Source: Clarkia xantiana subsp. parviflora (Eukaryota > Streptophyta > Magnoliopsida > Myrtales > Onagraceae). Taken from it: a stretch of 64,000 bases of DNA. The translations under genes were made by a program, and so were the position numbers. Positions 33,467-44,645 of the stretch are shown one piece after another; position 1 is the stretch's first letter; every line of letters begins with the position of its first letter. A model generated the notes under the pieces. That model was not told where the DNA came from, made no database searches, and was given only the letters and a program-made list of their open reading frames with translations. Where the stretch lies: NCBI GenBank assembly GCA_036873135.1, contig JAPTYO010000017.1, positions 9,238,001-9,302,000 of the forward strand. Reading direction: 5' to 3'.

Positions 33467-34052
33467 AACATCAAACTTCACTATGAATACCATGAAAATA
33501 TTGTAAAATTAAAATTTTTTAAAACTTCCTCCTTTTAAAATTTCGACCGGATTTTAAAGAAAGCCAATTTTACCAAAATCATGAACTCTCTAACACAGGT
33601 TCTGATACCACTTTTGGAATTACGGGGGTATATACAAAAGAAACAATATCAAGATATGTGCTAGGTAACTAATACGCAGCAGAAGATAGTGCACATACCT
33701 ACTTAGCTTCTGTGTACCTTTGATCGGTTGAATGGGGGTTCTCGATCCGCCAGACGTCTCCCGTAGAGGTTCATGTTAGAGAAGCCCTACGCGGATTATG
33801 CCTCACAGCAAAGACACAATCGATTCTTTGCGGGATGGATCTCCGGAGTAAATTGTTTGACATAATTTGGCACCTCCCATGTCTTGGGTGGTTCGGCCGA
33901 AACTGAAAGAATAAGGATGAGGGTTTTCATTTAATCTCATCTCAAAGGAGGAGTGCATTAGCTTGTTATAAATCCCTAACTCCTCTCTATTTATAAGAGG
34001 AGCAAAGTGGACAAAAGTCCACTTTGCCCTCACCTCATATTCGGCCGACCAT
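33467..34052 (-). mobile_element. copia-2 5' end: leader start, primer site and part of 5' LTR (antisense)
   Basis: After the copia-1 target duplication the antisense leader resumes. TGGTATCAGA lies on the minus strand at 33601-33610, and 33612-34052 is the LTR from its 3' end back to roughly LTR base 130. The LTR end reads ...GTAATTCCAAAA instead of the family TAACA, so it has diverged. At about 34053 the sequence switches to a direct-orientation LTR. The first part of this LTR may be the inverted piece at 59046-59127. Confidence 0.75.
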
Positions 34053-34467
34053 GTACTTTTGTCCACTTTGCTCCTCCTATAAATATTTGGAGTTAGGGGT
34101 TTTATTAGGTTCATCATTAATCCCTCATTGGAGTATTTTAGAGAGAAAAACCCTCCTCCCCATAACACACATCGGCTGAACCACTACCACCACCAAGGGT
34201 TTGCCGATTTGCCTTCGAGCAAACACTTCGGAGATCCGTCCCTGTCAAGAATCGATCAGAGGCTTTGCTGTTAAGAATATACCGCGTAGGGCTTCCTTAA
34301 CAAGAACCTCTACGGGTGCCGAACGGAGGACCGTGAACTCCCTGCTACAGGATCTTGGGACTACGGATTACGTATGAGGTATATGCGAATCTTACGCTGC
34401 GTAATATCGATTACTAGCATGTACCATGTTTATAGTATCTGTAGTGATTACTCCCTGTAATCTAACA
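34053..34467 (+). repeat. copia-3 5' LTR, partial
   Basis: The LTR begins at ACTTTTGTCCACTTTGCTCC (about LTR base 180) and ends GTAATCTAACA. CCTATAAATATTTGG near 34075 is the TATA region. Its left part is missing at the inverted-LTR junction. Confidence 0.82.
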
Positions 34468-34468
34468 G

Positions 34469-34480
34469 TGGTATCAGAGC
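34469..34480 (+). other. copia-3 primer-binding site (initiator Met-tRNA)
   Basis: TGGTATCAGAGC stands one base after the LTR end, as in copia-1. Confidence 0.9.
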
Positions 34481-36401
34481 GAGGTTAGGAGTTCATGATT
34501 TTGATAAATTGGTATTCTTGAAAGTTTTAAAATTAGGATCGAAAAGAGAAGAAAATTTAAAAATTTTGATTTTTTAAGTTGTTAATGGTCCGAAATTTTC
34601 ATGATGTTCTTAGGAAAATTTGATGTTCATGATCTTCAAGAAAAACATGATTTTTATCAAATTCGAACATTGGATTTTAGATCTTATTAAAATTTGATCT
34701 TGAAATTTGACCACTTGTTTCCAATATCATGTTTGTGCCGAAACCCTAGTGAAATTACAAGGTAAAATTTTTAAATTTCTTAGGCACTAAGTTATTGATT
34801 TCGGCCGAATATGCTAGGTATATTGTTTACCATATTTTAATTTTTATTCAAGGTAATAATATATATATATAGTTGGAAACATAAGGATAGATTCACATTA
34901 ATATAAAGAAATATATATAACTATCAATATATCTAAATATTTAATAGGGTTAAAGATGTTATTGATAGATTTAGTTACCTAAAAGATTAAGAAAATATAT
35001 TGTCAGTATATTTGTTACCCTATTATTGGAAATTATTTTAATATAATTAATGTTACTTGGTGGCTAAGTTAATTTTTTTTAGTGGACTTCAAAACCCAAC
35101 TTAGCCCACAAGTAAACATTTCGGCCCAAACCCTTTTGATTTAATTATTGGACCGGTCAAATATATCAAACCGGATTGCATTGAATCGAACCGGGTTTTC
35201 TTAATAGGTTCGACCTAGTCGGGTCGGGTCGGACCGGGGTAACTAAGTGGATCTAACCAAACCAGTTTTATTGGATAGGTTCGGACCGAACCAGATTTTG
35301 AAAATAAAACCGGACCGAATCGTACGCGAACTGGATTTTTCTGGACCGAACCGAACCAAACCGGACTGAAATTGACTGAACCGAACCAAATTTTCAAAAC
35401 CGAATTCAAGTCAATTAAAATAGGGTGGTTAAGTTTTAAAATCCAAATGTTTTGAAACTCCAATGGCCTACACAGTGCTTAAAGGGTTTATTATCATTTA
35501 CATAATGATTAAACCTTAATGCCTTGTTTTGATTATGGTGATGGATCTCGGAGATACATGTTTTTGGGACTGGATTAATTAGAGGGCTGAATTGCAATTG
35601 TTTATTATTCGGTATATATATTTATGCATGATTAGAAATGTCGTCTTGACTGATTCAAGCTAGATGGATAATGCATGTTAGGGGCGGAGCCCTGGTTAAA
35701 TATATGGTATGCGCACTAGGATAGACATGCTGTGATGGTTGAAATTGCCTAGGAATCATGTCTAGAATGATGCGTAATTGAATATAACCATATTGCAAAT
35801 CAGTCCCTAATGTTTAAAATATTTTTAAATCGAAAACCAGTCACCAAATGTGTATGATTGATGTGGAAATTTCATGTTTGACACGTATGCTAGAATGTTG
35901 AGGATGTAGCCGCATTGAATAATTTACTTGGAGTAAGGTTATGTATGCAAGCATGAGTTCCTCGGAACATTAGACGCATAACGCGTAAACATGAGTGTGG
36001 TTTGTGTGATGAATGTTGCTTGTATATGTTGATTTACATGGATGGTAGAATTGTATATGCATGAGTAAGTTCATCGTAATTTTTTTTTTTCAAAATAAAA
36101 AAGGACCTTGGGAAAGCCAAGATCGTGTATGCTTGTTTTAAAATTCTCGTTCCGGTAATTTGCGATTAAAACCTTTTTATAAAGACTGATAAATTGGATT
36201 GAAGACGACAGTAATGTGAACTCTTTCATAGCCATCTTCCATTGGTTTACTGGTGGTCGGTTGGTTCAGATGATTGAGGAATCATTACTTGTCGCATTCC
36301 ATCTTAATAGATATATGATGTATGCAATTATTTCTCAAAATGTTATTGTCTCCCTGATTTTACATAATCATCAACATGTTTAGTAACGAATTTCAGCATA
36401 G
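34481..36401 (+). other. copia-3 long leader
   Basis: About 1.9 kb without genes, homologous to the copia-1 leader. It includes the ACCGAACC-rich tract (about 35150-35410) and the GCGCACTAGGATAGACAT and CTTGGGAAAGCCAAGAT segments. Confidence 0.75.
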
Positions 36402-37856
36402 ATGGCATCATCTTGTGCTAATGAGCTTTTGATTGAGACAAACTACGACTCATGGAGCAAACGCGTCAATGCACTATTGGAGGATCATGGCCTTGTAAGT
36501 CACATTCAGAAGTCCATGATCTGCCCAGATGTTGGTCTGACCAAAGACCTAGCATTTGCCCATTTCCAATGGGAATAAGATGACAAGAAAGCAAAGGAGA
36601 TATTGTTGTCTGAAATGTCTCGGAACTTCCATGATGAATATAAGGATGTTCCGATTACAAAGGACATCTTGGATGCTCTCTTCCTAAAATATGGAAATGG
36701 CATAGCAGCAATTATGCATCCACTTATAACAATTATGGAAGAAAGCTTTAATAGATACAGTAAAAGTGTACTTGAAAAGGTATACGATCTCCTTAGCATG
36801 TTGAAACCACTGGAAGAAGAAGGTCAGTTGGGTGAATGGGATAAAATTCAAGCATTATCGGGGTTCTCTCGAAGTCTTGGAGAGCAGCCAAGGCTTTACT
36901 GACGGCCAGTGGTTCCGTGCTATATCTTGCATCTGTCCTGAAATTCATCGAGATGGAACAAACTCGACTGAAATAAATACCGGGACGAGCTGGGCAAGGA
37001 AAGAGAAAGAGGATGAACAAAGGAAAGAGACAACAGGCTGTCGACGGTAAAATGTTGACAACGCCTAAACCAGGCAATCTTCGAGTTAAATCAGAGATAG
37101 TCCGCGGGAACTCCAGTCCACGCCGAATAGGCGAAGGTACAGGGTCCAGCAAATTGCATCCTGAAAAGGTATGCGACGTTGGTTATGTTATGGAAGCTCT
37201 AGTTTCCTCCGCTGTCATGTTAACTGGCTCAAATCCTTCTTGGATTCTTGACTCAGGTGCGACGGACCACATAGCCAACGAAAAAGGACTGTTCCCCAAG
37301 TTTAGACGATTGCCAAAGGATTCTAAGAAGATATACATTAGTGACAACTCACAAGTTGAAGTCATAGGAGTGGGTAACTGCAACTTGTTTATGAACAATG
37401 GTAGGACCATACTACTTGAAAATGTCATTTTTGCTCCAAGAATCCGTAGAAATGTTGTTTCTATTTATGCTCTTATGAATAATAATTATATTTTATCATT
37501 TGAGAAGACCTTTGTTCGCATAAATAAAGGCAATTTCTTATTTGGGCATGCTTATTCCTCTAATGGTCTCTTTAACATGGATTTGAATGGAAGTATATTC
37601 GAATAGAATGTATGCATTATCCTCCAGGGAAGCAGAAACTGACGCAGCCGGATGGCATGCAAGGCTGGGACATATAAGCTACGATAGGGTACATTCATTA
37701 GCCCGAAGAGAGCTTCTGCCTGGTACCAGCAATGTTACTTTCCTTGAGGACGAATTTCCGACGCTTGGTGAGATTAAAACAGATGAAGTATTAATCGAAT
37801 TAGAGCAGGACAACATTGATGATCAGGTCCCACTTACTTCGAGTGGGAGATTTTAA
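36402..37856 (+). pseudogene. copia-3 gag, protease and pre-integrase region (broken, integrase deleted)
   Basis: Gag starts at ATG 36402 with MASSCANELLIETNYDSWSK. A TAA near 36576 and a frameshift near 36860 break it. The next piece holds a basic stretch and the protease active site ILDSGATDHIAN (about 37243-37280), without any CCHC knuckle before it. After NLNGSIFE-TAG the frame moves to GWHARLGHISYDRVHSLARR (pre-integrase finger start), then jumps at PGTSN directly to VTFLEDEF, the end of integrase, and to the spacer LIELEQDNIDDQVPL. About 0.8 kb or more of integrase is therefore missing compared with copia-4. Confidence 0.85.
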
Positions 37857-38202
37857 CCAGCAACTCAAGAGAGTGACACGGTAAATGATAATGGAAACAT
37901 TTTCATAAATCCAGTGGGAGGACCAAGACCTACCACACAAATCACTGTTGCTGGAGGGACGAATCAAGTTGAACCAGATAATCATATAGCCGGACCGCTG
38001 GATGAAAATCCAATAATGCCACAACCACCACTACTGCCCATTGTTCCCTGTGGGAGTGGATCAACCAACTTGGTTCCAGGTCGTCCAAGGAAAGTTGTAG
38101 GTGAAGGTTCAGACACTGCTCTTATTCTCAGTGGGAGTGATGCTCCGACAAGAGGCATTATTCCGAGTAGGAGATTTGTTCAGAGTCGAGATGGGATCAA
38201 CG

Positions 38203-39141
38203 TGTTAGATTACGGGGAGTAATCACTACGGAAACTAAATCATGGTACATGCTAGTAATCGAAATTACGCAGCGGAAGATTCGCACATACCTCTACAGTT
38301 GTCCGTAGACCCAAGATCCTTGCAGGAGGGAGTTCACGATTCTCCGGTCGGCACCCGTAGGGGTTCCTGTGAAGGATTCCCTTCGTGGTATAGTCTCCAG
38401 CGCAAAGCCTCTGATCGATTCTTGGCAAGGGACAGATCTCTGGAGTATTTGCTAGAAAGCAAATTGGCACACCCTTGATGAATGCTAGGTTCGGCCGATG
38501 TAGGTGTTTCTGGGGCAAGAGTTTTCTCTCAAAACACCACTTAAAGGGATGTAAGTCAAGCTATCTAGATATTGCATATTGTGGGCTGAGCCCTGGTTAA
38601 ATATATGGAAAGCGCACTAGGATAGACATGCTGTGTTGGTTGGAAATGCCTAGGATTCATGTCTAGAATATTGCGTGATTATATAAGCATGAATTGCAAA
38701 TCAGGCCCTAATGTTTAAAATTATTTTAAAATAGAAAACCATTCGCATAATGTATATAATGGATGTGAAAGTTACATGTTTGACACGTATGCTAGAATGT
38801 TGAAGATGTAGTTGCGTTTGATAATTTACTTGGAAGTAGAATTATGTATGCAATATATAGCTAGCTTGACTCAAAACACCACTTAAAGGGAATTGTGATT
38901 AACCCTAATAAAACCCCTAACTCCCCATATATATAGGAGGAGTAATGTGGACAAAAGTCCACTTTATTCCCTCCTAAAATTGGCCGACCTTCTAGTATAG
39001 GGAGGCCCAATTTTGGGCCTCTCATGTCAATTAGGATTTGGGTCTGGCCCAATGTCCTAATGTGACATATACCCAATTCACTTAGGTAATCTATACATAT
39101 AATGGGCTACCATTTATGGAGCCCATCACCATATGCTTACA
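38203..39141 (-). repeat. solo LTR (antisense) inside copia-3, with nested leader fragment
   Basis: An antisense LTR of this copia family, plus-strand ends TGTTAGATTAC and ATATGCTTACA, is flanked by TSD CAACG (38198-38202 and 39142-39146). Joining the flanks restores the copia spacer as in copia-4 near 46750 (GGGATCAACGAACCTAGACG). Without the 342-bp duplication plus insertion at 38550-38891 it is about 597 bp, the normal LTR length. No internal region is attached, so this is a recombined remnant. Confidence 0.9.
38550..38870 (+). repeat. 321-bp copia leader fragment inserted in the solo LTR
   Basis: The insert matches part of the copia leader (TATTGTGGGCTGAGCCCTGG, cf. 16540 and 42144). It is flanked by 21-bp direct repeats starting TCAAAACACCACTTAAAGGG (38529-38549 and 38871-38891). 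Its ends are inverted: AGTCAAGCTATCTAG near the left and CTAGCTTGAC at the right. Confidence 0.75.
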
Positions 39142-39146
39142 CAACG

Positions 39147-40826
39147 AGCCTAGACGTAGTCAAAGGCATCAAACTTCTCCTTAGAAGTATCCCGTCAAGA
39201 GGGGTGAAATACTCACTCTAACATCTGTTGACGAACCAGTAATGGTTCAACAAGCATTGGAAGGACCTCAAGCGAATGAATGGAGGAAGGCAATGGAAGA
39301 AGAGATCATCTCAATGAAAGCCAATCGGTATGGTCTTTGGTTAATGTACCTGCTAACCGCAGGGCTATAGGGGTGAAGTGGGTTCTGAAATTGAAACTCG
39401 CTGCTGATGGAAAAGTCGAGCGATACAAAGCCCGACTTGTTGCGAAAGGATATACCCAACTTCAAGGAGTGGACTTTGACGAAACATTACTCACCAATTG
39501 TGCGTTACACCACAGTCCGGGCCACACTGGCCTTGGTCGCAAGTCTCGATCTCGAGCTGCACCAAATAGATGTTAAGACCGCGTTCCTCCACGGAAACCT
39601 GGAGGAAGAGATCTTCATGGAGCAACCAGATGGTTTCATAACTTCTGGTAACGAACGTAAAGTTTGTAAACTCCAAAGGTCCATTTACAGTCTTAAATAA
39701 TCGTCTCGACAATGGTACTGCAGATTCCACGAGAAAATAAGGAAACGAATTCGTGAATCTTCAAGAGGATCCGTGCGTGAATTATAAGACCTTTGGATCT
39801 AAGTATGTCATCTTAAGCTTATACGTGGACGACATGCTCATTGCCGCAAACGATGTGAGTATTATGAACAAGTCAAAGTCCTGGTTGGTATCTATGTTCA
39901 AGATGAAAGACATGGTAGAACCCACGTACATCTTAGGCATTAAAATTGCTAGAGATCGGGCTACCCAGAAATTATGCCTATCTCAAGAAGCTTATATCAA
40001 CAAATTGTTTAAAATGTTCAGATTAGAATATGCCAAACCCTTGGATACGCCGGTGGTGTTTGGGTGCGCACTGTCGAAATGTGACGGCCCCAAGAACCTG
40101 GCAGAGCGAGAACAAATAAAGGGTGCAGAGTATTTAAGCATGGTCGGTAGTCTCATGTACGCCATGCAATGCACCCGTCCGGACATCTGTTACGTCGTGG
40201 GCCTAGTAGCACGATTCCAATCAGATGCTGGCTATCAACATTTAAAGACTGTAAAACGAATTATTCGTTATCTGAAAGGTACTGCCGACTACGCACTGTG
40301 CTATGAGGGCAAGACGTTAGAATTGACCTGTTGCAATGACGCCAACCATGGTGGCGATCCGGATGATTGTAAGTCAACAACAGGAGGAGTCTTTCTCATT
40401 GCTAATGCTGCCATTTCATGGTCGAGCAAGAAGCAAACCTGTGTCACACTGTCTACGATGGAATCGGAATTCGTTGCTCTCTCCAAAAATGCACAAGAAG
40501 CGTTCTGGCTGAAAAGGCTTCTTACTGCACTACCTGGTGACAAAGATGTGAGTAAACCCGTCGTGGTACACTCTGGCAGTCAGGAAGCTATTGCGGCAGT
40601 TAAGAATCCAAAGTACCATAGTAGGATTAAACACATTGATGTGAAATATTTTTATGCTAATTCTATGGTAGACGACAATACAATCAATTTGGAATACTTG
40701 TCCACTTATAACATGGTTGCGGACCCATTAACTAAACCACTACGTAGGGAGATATTCGAAAAGCATGTAAAACTGCTTGGATTTCGTAGGATTCAAAAGT
40801 GGCATGTATCTGTGATAATATTTTGA
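39147..40826 (+). pseudogene. copia-3 RT-RNase H (nearly intact second half)
   Basis: The spacer is followed by RT: AIGVKWVLKLKLAADGKVER, LVAKGYTQLQGVDFDE, then, after a frameshift near 39480, [24 protein letters not shown] after QRSIYSLK breaks the frame near 39700. From 39753 a single frame of 357 codons covers catalytic YVDDM (39822-39833), LGIKIARDRAT, GSLMYAMQCTRPDICY and the whole RNase H to the stop at 40824-40826 (STMESEFVALSKNAQEAFW, TKPLRREIFEKHVKLLG). RNase H begins CNDANHGGDPDD, where the relatives have SDADHGG, so a first-strand catalytic position is altered. Confidence 0.9.
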
Positions 40827-41915
40827 TAATTCGAAGATACATTTTTAATAAACAAGAGAATTGCAATCAAGTTTATGATCCATCGGCGTCATAATGTTTG
40901 AATACATCAGATTTACGGTCTATAAACTAAGTCGTAGGAGGACGCAATCCTCTGCCAAACTACGTCGAATGTGGGCCTTACTTAGTCACACAAGTACGGT
41001 TGTCTGGCGGTGGAGTGAGGCCTCTACCAAGCAAGGCTGGCTAAGAATCAGGGGGATAAACCTGATTACGTAAGACGATTATCTAGTCTCGAAGTAACTC
41101 GACATGATCTTCATTTTTGCAAATCGCCGTTGTCAACTCAGTTCGTCATTAAACCACATTCTGGCCCAGATGAGAATCTGCGATAGCATGATTGACGTAT
41201 CCCATTCCTGTCAATTTAAAAGTTCAAGTATGCTATTGACGCGTGCTTCAAACTGCGCGTGCCTTGTTCGACCACGGGGTCACAACTTGGTTATGCTAGA
41301 TAAGAAACCTCGTGATTCTAACGGGCACAAAATTCTTCACCTCGAGCGTGTGATTGATCCCGGGAGCCTTATGATGAGGCACCCAAAGTATCCTCACAGA
41401 CTTAGAACTCATATCTAAGGTCAGGCTCAATGTTCACTTCTCGGCATACGAGTGTAGTGCTGAACAAAAAGGCCCAGTGACCACGTATTTGGAAACCGGT
41501 TGGGTTTGAATAACGATATGAGCGATGGAGATGGTCAAGTTCACCTGTAATTCAGCGACTCTTGTATTCACTAGGTGGCCACCAACCGGATATTAGTTGA
41601 AGGTTGTGAATACTTGTACGGATGCCTTGTAGAAGTGTTCCTATGTGGAAATGGAGAATTAACAGTTGACCTAGGATACAACGCGACACTATATTGTTTA
41701 TAACAGGTTGATTGAAGAAAAGGGAATCAGCATTCCGCGGGCGCTACAACACTCCTAACAGATGCATAGCACGATGCCCGTCGTGTTCGCCGGTCGCACG
41801 GTACACCTCGTATGAACTATTCGGAAGAAAGGGCGAGATCGAAGGAGTGAAATGTTGATGCTGATTTGGACGAAAATACATTAAGAGGCACCCTCCCATT
41901 CCGGCGAGTGGGAGC
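40827..41915 (+). other. copia-3 3' UTR
   Basis: About 1.1 kb of non-coding family sequence ending in the polypurine tract GGCGAGTGGGAGC. Confidence 0.8.
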
Positions 41916-42145
41916 TGTTAGCATATGGTGATGGGCGCCGTAAATGGAAGCCCATTAATGTATATGTTACCTAAGACAATTGGGTAAATGTCACATTAGA
42001 ACATTGGGCCAGACCCAAATCTCAATTGACATGAGAGGCCCAAAATATGGGCCTCCCTTATGCATAGGCTGGCCGAACATTATAGGTGGGCAAAGTGGAC
42101 TTTTATCCACTTTGCTCCTCCTATAAATATGTGGTGTTAGGGGTA
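41916..42145 (+). repeat. truncated LTR between copia-3 and copia-4
   Basis: It starts TGTTAGCATATGG and includes CCTATAAATATGTGG. It breaks after GTGGTGTTAGGGGTA, about 230 bp in, and continues directly as leader (TTGTGGGCTGAGCC). The remainder of the LTR, the primer site and about 1.35 kb of leader are deleted; the join shares only TA. Confidence 0.85.
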
Positions 42146-42866
42146 TTGTGGGCTGAGCCCTGGTTAAACATATGGAATGCGCACTAGGATAGACATGCTG
42201 TGCTGGTTGGAAATGCCTAGGATTCATCTCTAGAATATTGCGTGATTGAATATAAGCATGAATTTCAAATCAGCCCCTAATGTTTAAAATTATTTTAAAA
42301 TCGAAAACCAGTAGCCAAATGTGTATAGTGGATGTGAATGTTACATGTTTGACACGTATGCTAGAATGTTGAGGATGTAGTTGCATTTGATAATTTACTT
42401 GGAAGTAGAATTATGTATGCGAGCATGAGTTCCTCGGAACATTAGACGCATGACGTGTAACCATGAGTGTGGTATTTGTGATGAATGTTACTGGCGTATG
42501 ATAGTTTACGTGGATAGTAGAATTATGTATGCATGAGTAAATTCATCGGAATGTTTTTCCAAAATAAAAGGGCCTTGGGAAAGCCAAGATCGGGTATGCT
42601 TGTTTTAAAATTCCCGTTCCGGTAATTTGCGATTAAAACTTTTTTAAAAGACTGATCTATTGGATGGAAGACGAGGATAATATGAACTCTTTCATAACCA
42701 TCTTCCATTGGTTTACTGGTAGTCGGTTGGTTTAGATGACTGAGGAATCATTATTTGTCGGATTCCATCTTAATAGATAGTTGATGTATGAAATTCGTTC
42801 CAAAATTTTATTGTCTCCCTGATTATGCGTGATTATCAACATGTTGAGTAACGAATTACAGCATAG
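42146..42866 (+). other. copia-4 leader, 3' part
   Basis: Non-coding sequence matching the last third of the copia-1 and copia-3 leaders; it lacks the ACCGAACC tract, lost in the deletion at 42145. Confidence 0.75.
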
Positions 42867-44645
42867 ATGACATCATCTTGTGTTAATGAGCTTTTGATTG
42901 AGACCAACTACGACTCGTGGAGCAAGCGCGTCAGTGCACTGTTGGAGGATAATGGCCTAATGGTCACATTCAAAAGTCCATGAGCTGCCCAAATGTTGGT
43001 CTAACCAAAGACCTAGCATTTTCCCATTTTCAATGGGAGCAAGATGACAAGAAAGCAATGGAGATATTGCTAATTTCATGATGAGTATAAGGATTTTCAG
43101 ATTACAAAGGACATTTGGGTTGCCCTCTTCCTGAGATATGTAAATGGCATGGCAGCAATCCTGCACCCACTTATATCAACAATGGAAGAAAGCTTAAACA
43201 GCTACAGTAAGAGTGTACTTGAAAAGGTATATGATCTCTTTGGCATGTTAAAGCCATTAGAAGAAGAAGGTCAAGTGGGTGAACGGGATAAAATTCAAGC
43301 CATCATCAGGGTGCTCACGAAGTCTTGGAGAGCACCCAAGGCTTTACTGACTGCCAGTGGTTCTGTGTTAGATCTTGCATCAGTCCTGAAATTCATCGAG
43401 ATGGAACAACCTCGTCTGAAATCAATACCGGGACGGGCTGGGCAAGGGAAGAGAAAGAGGATGAACAAAGGAAAGAAACAACAGGTTGTCGACGGTGAAA
43501 GGTTGACAAAGCCTAAACCAGGCAATCTCCGAAAAAAATCAGAGATAGTCCTCGGGAACTCCAGTCCACGCCGAATAGGCGAAGGTACAGGATCCAGCAA
43601 ATCGCAACCTGAAAAGGTATGCGACGTTGGTTATGTAATGGAAGCTCTTGCTTCCTCAACTGTCATCTTAACTGACTCAAATTCTTCTTGGATTCTTGAC
43701 TCAGGTGCGACGGACCACATAGCCAACAACAGAGGACTGTTCGCCAAGTTTAGACGATTGCCAAAGGAATCTAAGAGGATATACATTGGCGACAACTCAC
43801 AAGTTGAAGTCATAGGAATAGCGAACTGCAAGTTGTCTATGAACAATGGCAGGACCATACTACTTGAAAATGTCCTTTTTGCTCCTAGAATCCGTAGAAA
43901 TGTTGTTTCTGTTTCCGCTCTTATGAATAATAATTACATTTTATCATTTGAGAAGAACTTTTTTCGCATAAATAAAGGCAATGTCTTCTTTGGGCATGCT
44001 TATTCCTCTTATGGTCTCTTTATCATGGATTTAAATGGATATGTGGATTCGAATAGGATGTATGAATTATCAACTAGGGAAGCAGAGTATGACGCGGCCG
44101 GATGGCACGCGAGGCTGGGACATAAAAGCTACAATAGTGTCCATTCATTAGCACGAAAAGAGTTTTTGCCTGGTACCAGCAACATGATTAAAATCACTTG
44201 CCATTATTGTCTAGCAGGAAAGTCCACTCGCAAATCGTTCGGAGAAGCTCGAGGAGCCGAATATCCATTGAATCTGATTCACTCCGACGTCTGTGGACTA
44301 ATGAATGTAACCGCTAGGAATGGAAAATGATACTTCGTAACTTTCATTGACGACTTTACCCATTATGGGTTTACTCATATGATTACTCGTAAATCTGAGG
44401 CAATAGATTGCTTTAGAAACTTTCTAAACCTCGTAGAGAATCAACAGGAGCAAAAGGTGAAAACCTTACGCACAGATAGAGGTGGAGAATATCTCTCTAA
44501 CGAGTTTGATAAGTTGTGCAAAGAAAGAGGGATAGCCCGTCAAACGACAATCCCCAACACAGCACAGCTGAATGGTGTGGCAGAACGTCGTAATCGGACA
44601 CTCCTAGACATGGTAAGAACCACGATATCAATGCACAATTACCAA
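42867..44645 (+). pseudogene. copia-4 gag, protease and integrase N-part
   Basis: ATG 42867 starts gag (MTSSCVNELLIETNYDSWSK), which shifts frame near 42960. From 43149 one frame runs to 44645 with a single TGA at 44328-44330. It holds a basic linker without CCHC knuckle, protease ILDSGATDHIAN (43698 on), HARLGH...CHYC finger, integrase catalytic D in LIHSDVCG, D in LRTDRGGEYLS and E in NGVAERRNRT with 35 residues between (D,D35E). Rep-Z interrupts just after RNRTLLDMVRTTIS. Apart from few lesions this is a well-preserved copia pol start. Confidence 0.9.

Larger units (their letters stand above)
34053..42145 (+). mobile_element. copia-3: Ty1/copia element with both LTRs truncated
   Basis: Order: partial 5' LTR (34053-34467), primer site, about 1.9 kb leader, gag-protease, a deletion removing integrase, spacer, a solo LTR insertion (38203-39141), RT-RNase H, 3' UTR, and a 3' LTR cut at 42145. 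It runs into copia-4 without an intervening complete LTR, making a tandem LTR-internal-LTR-internal structure. Confidence 0.82.
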
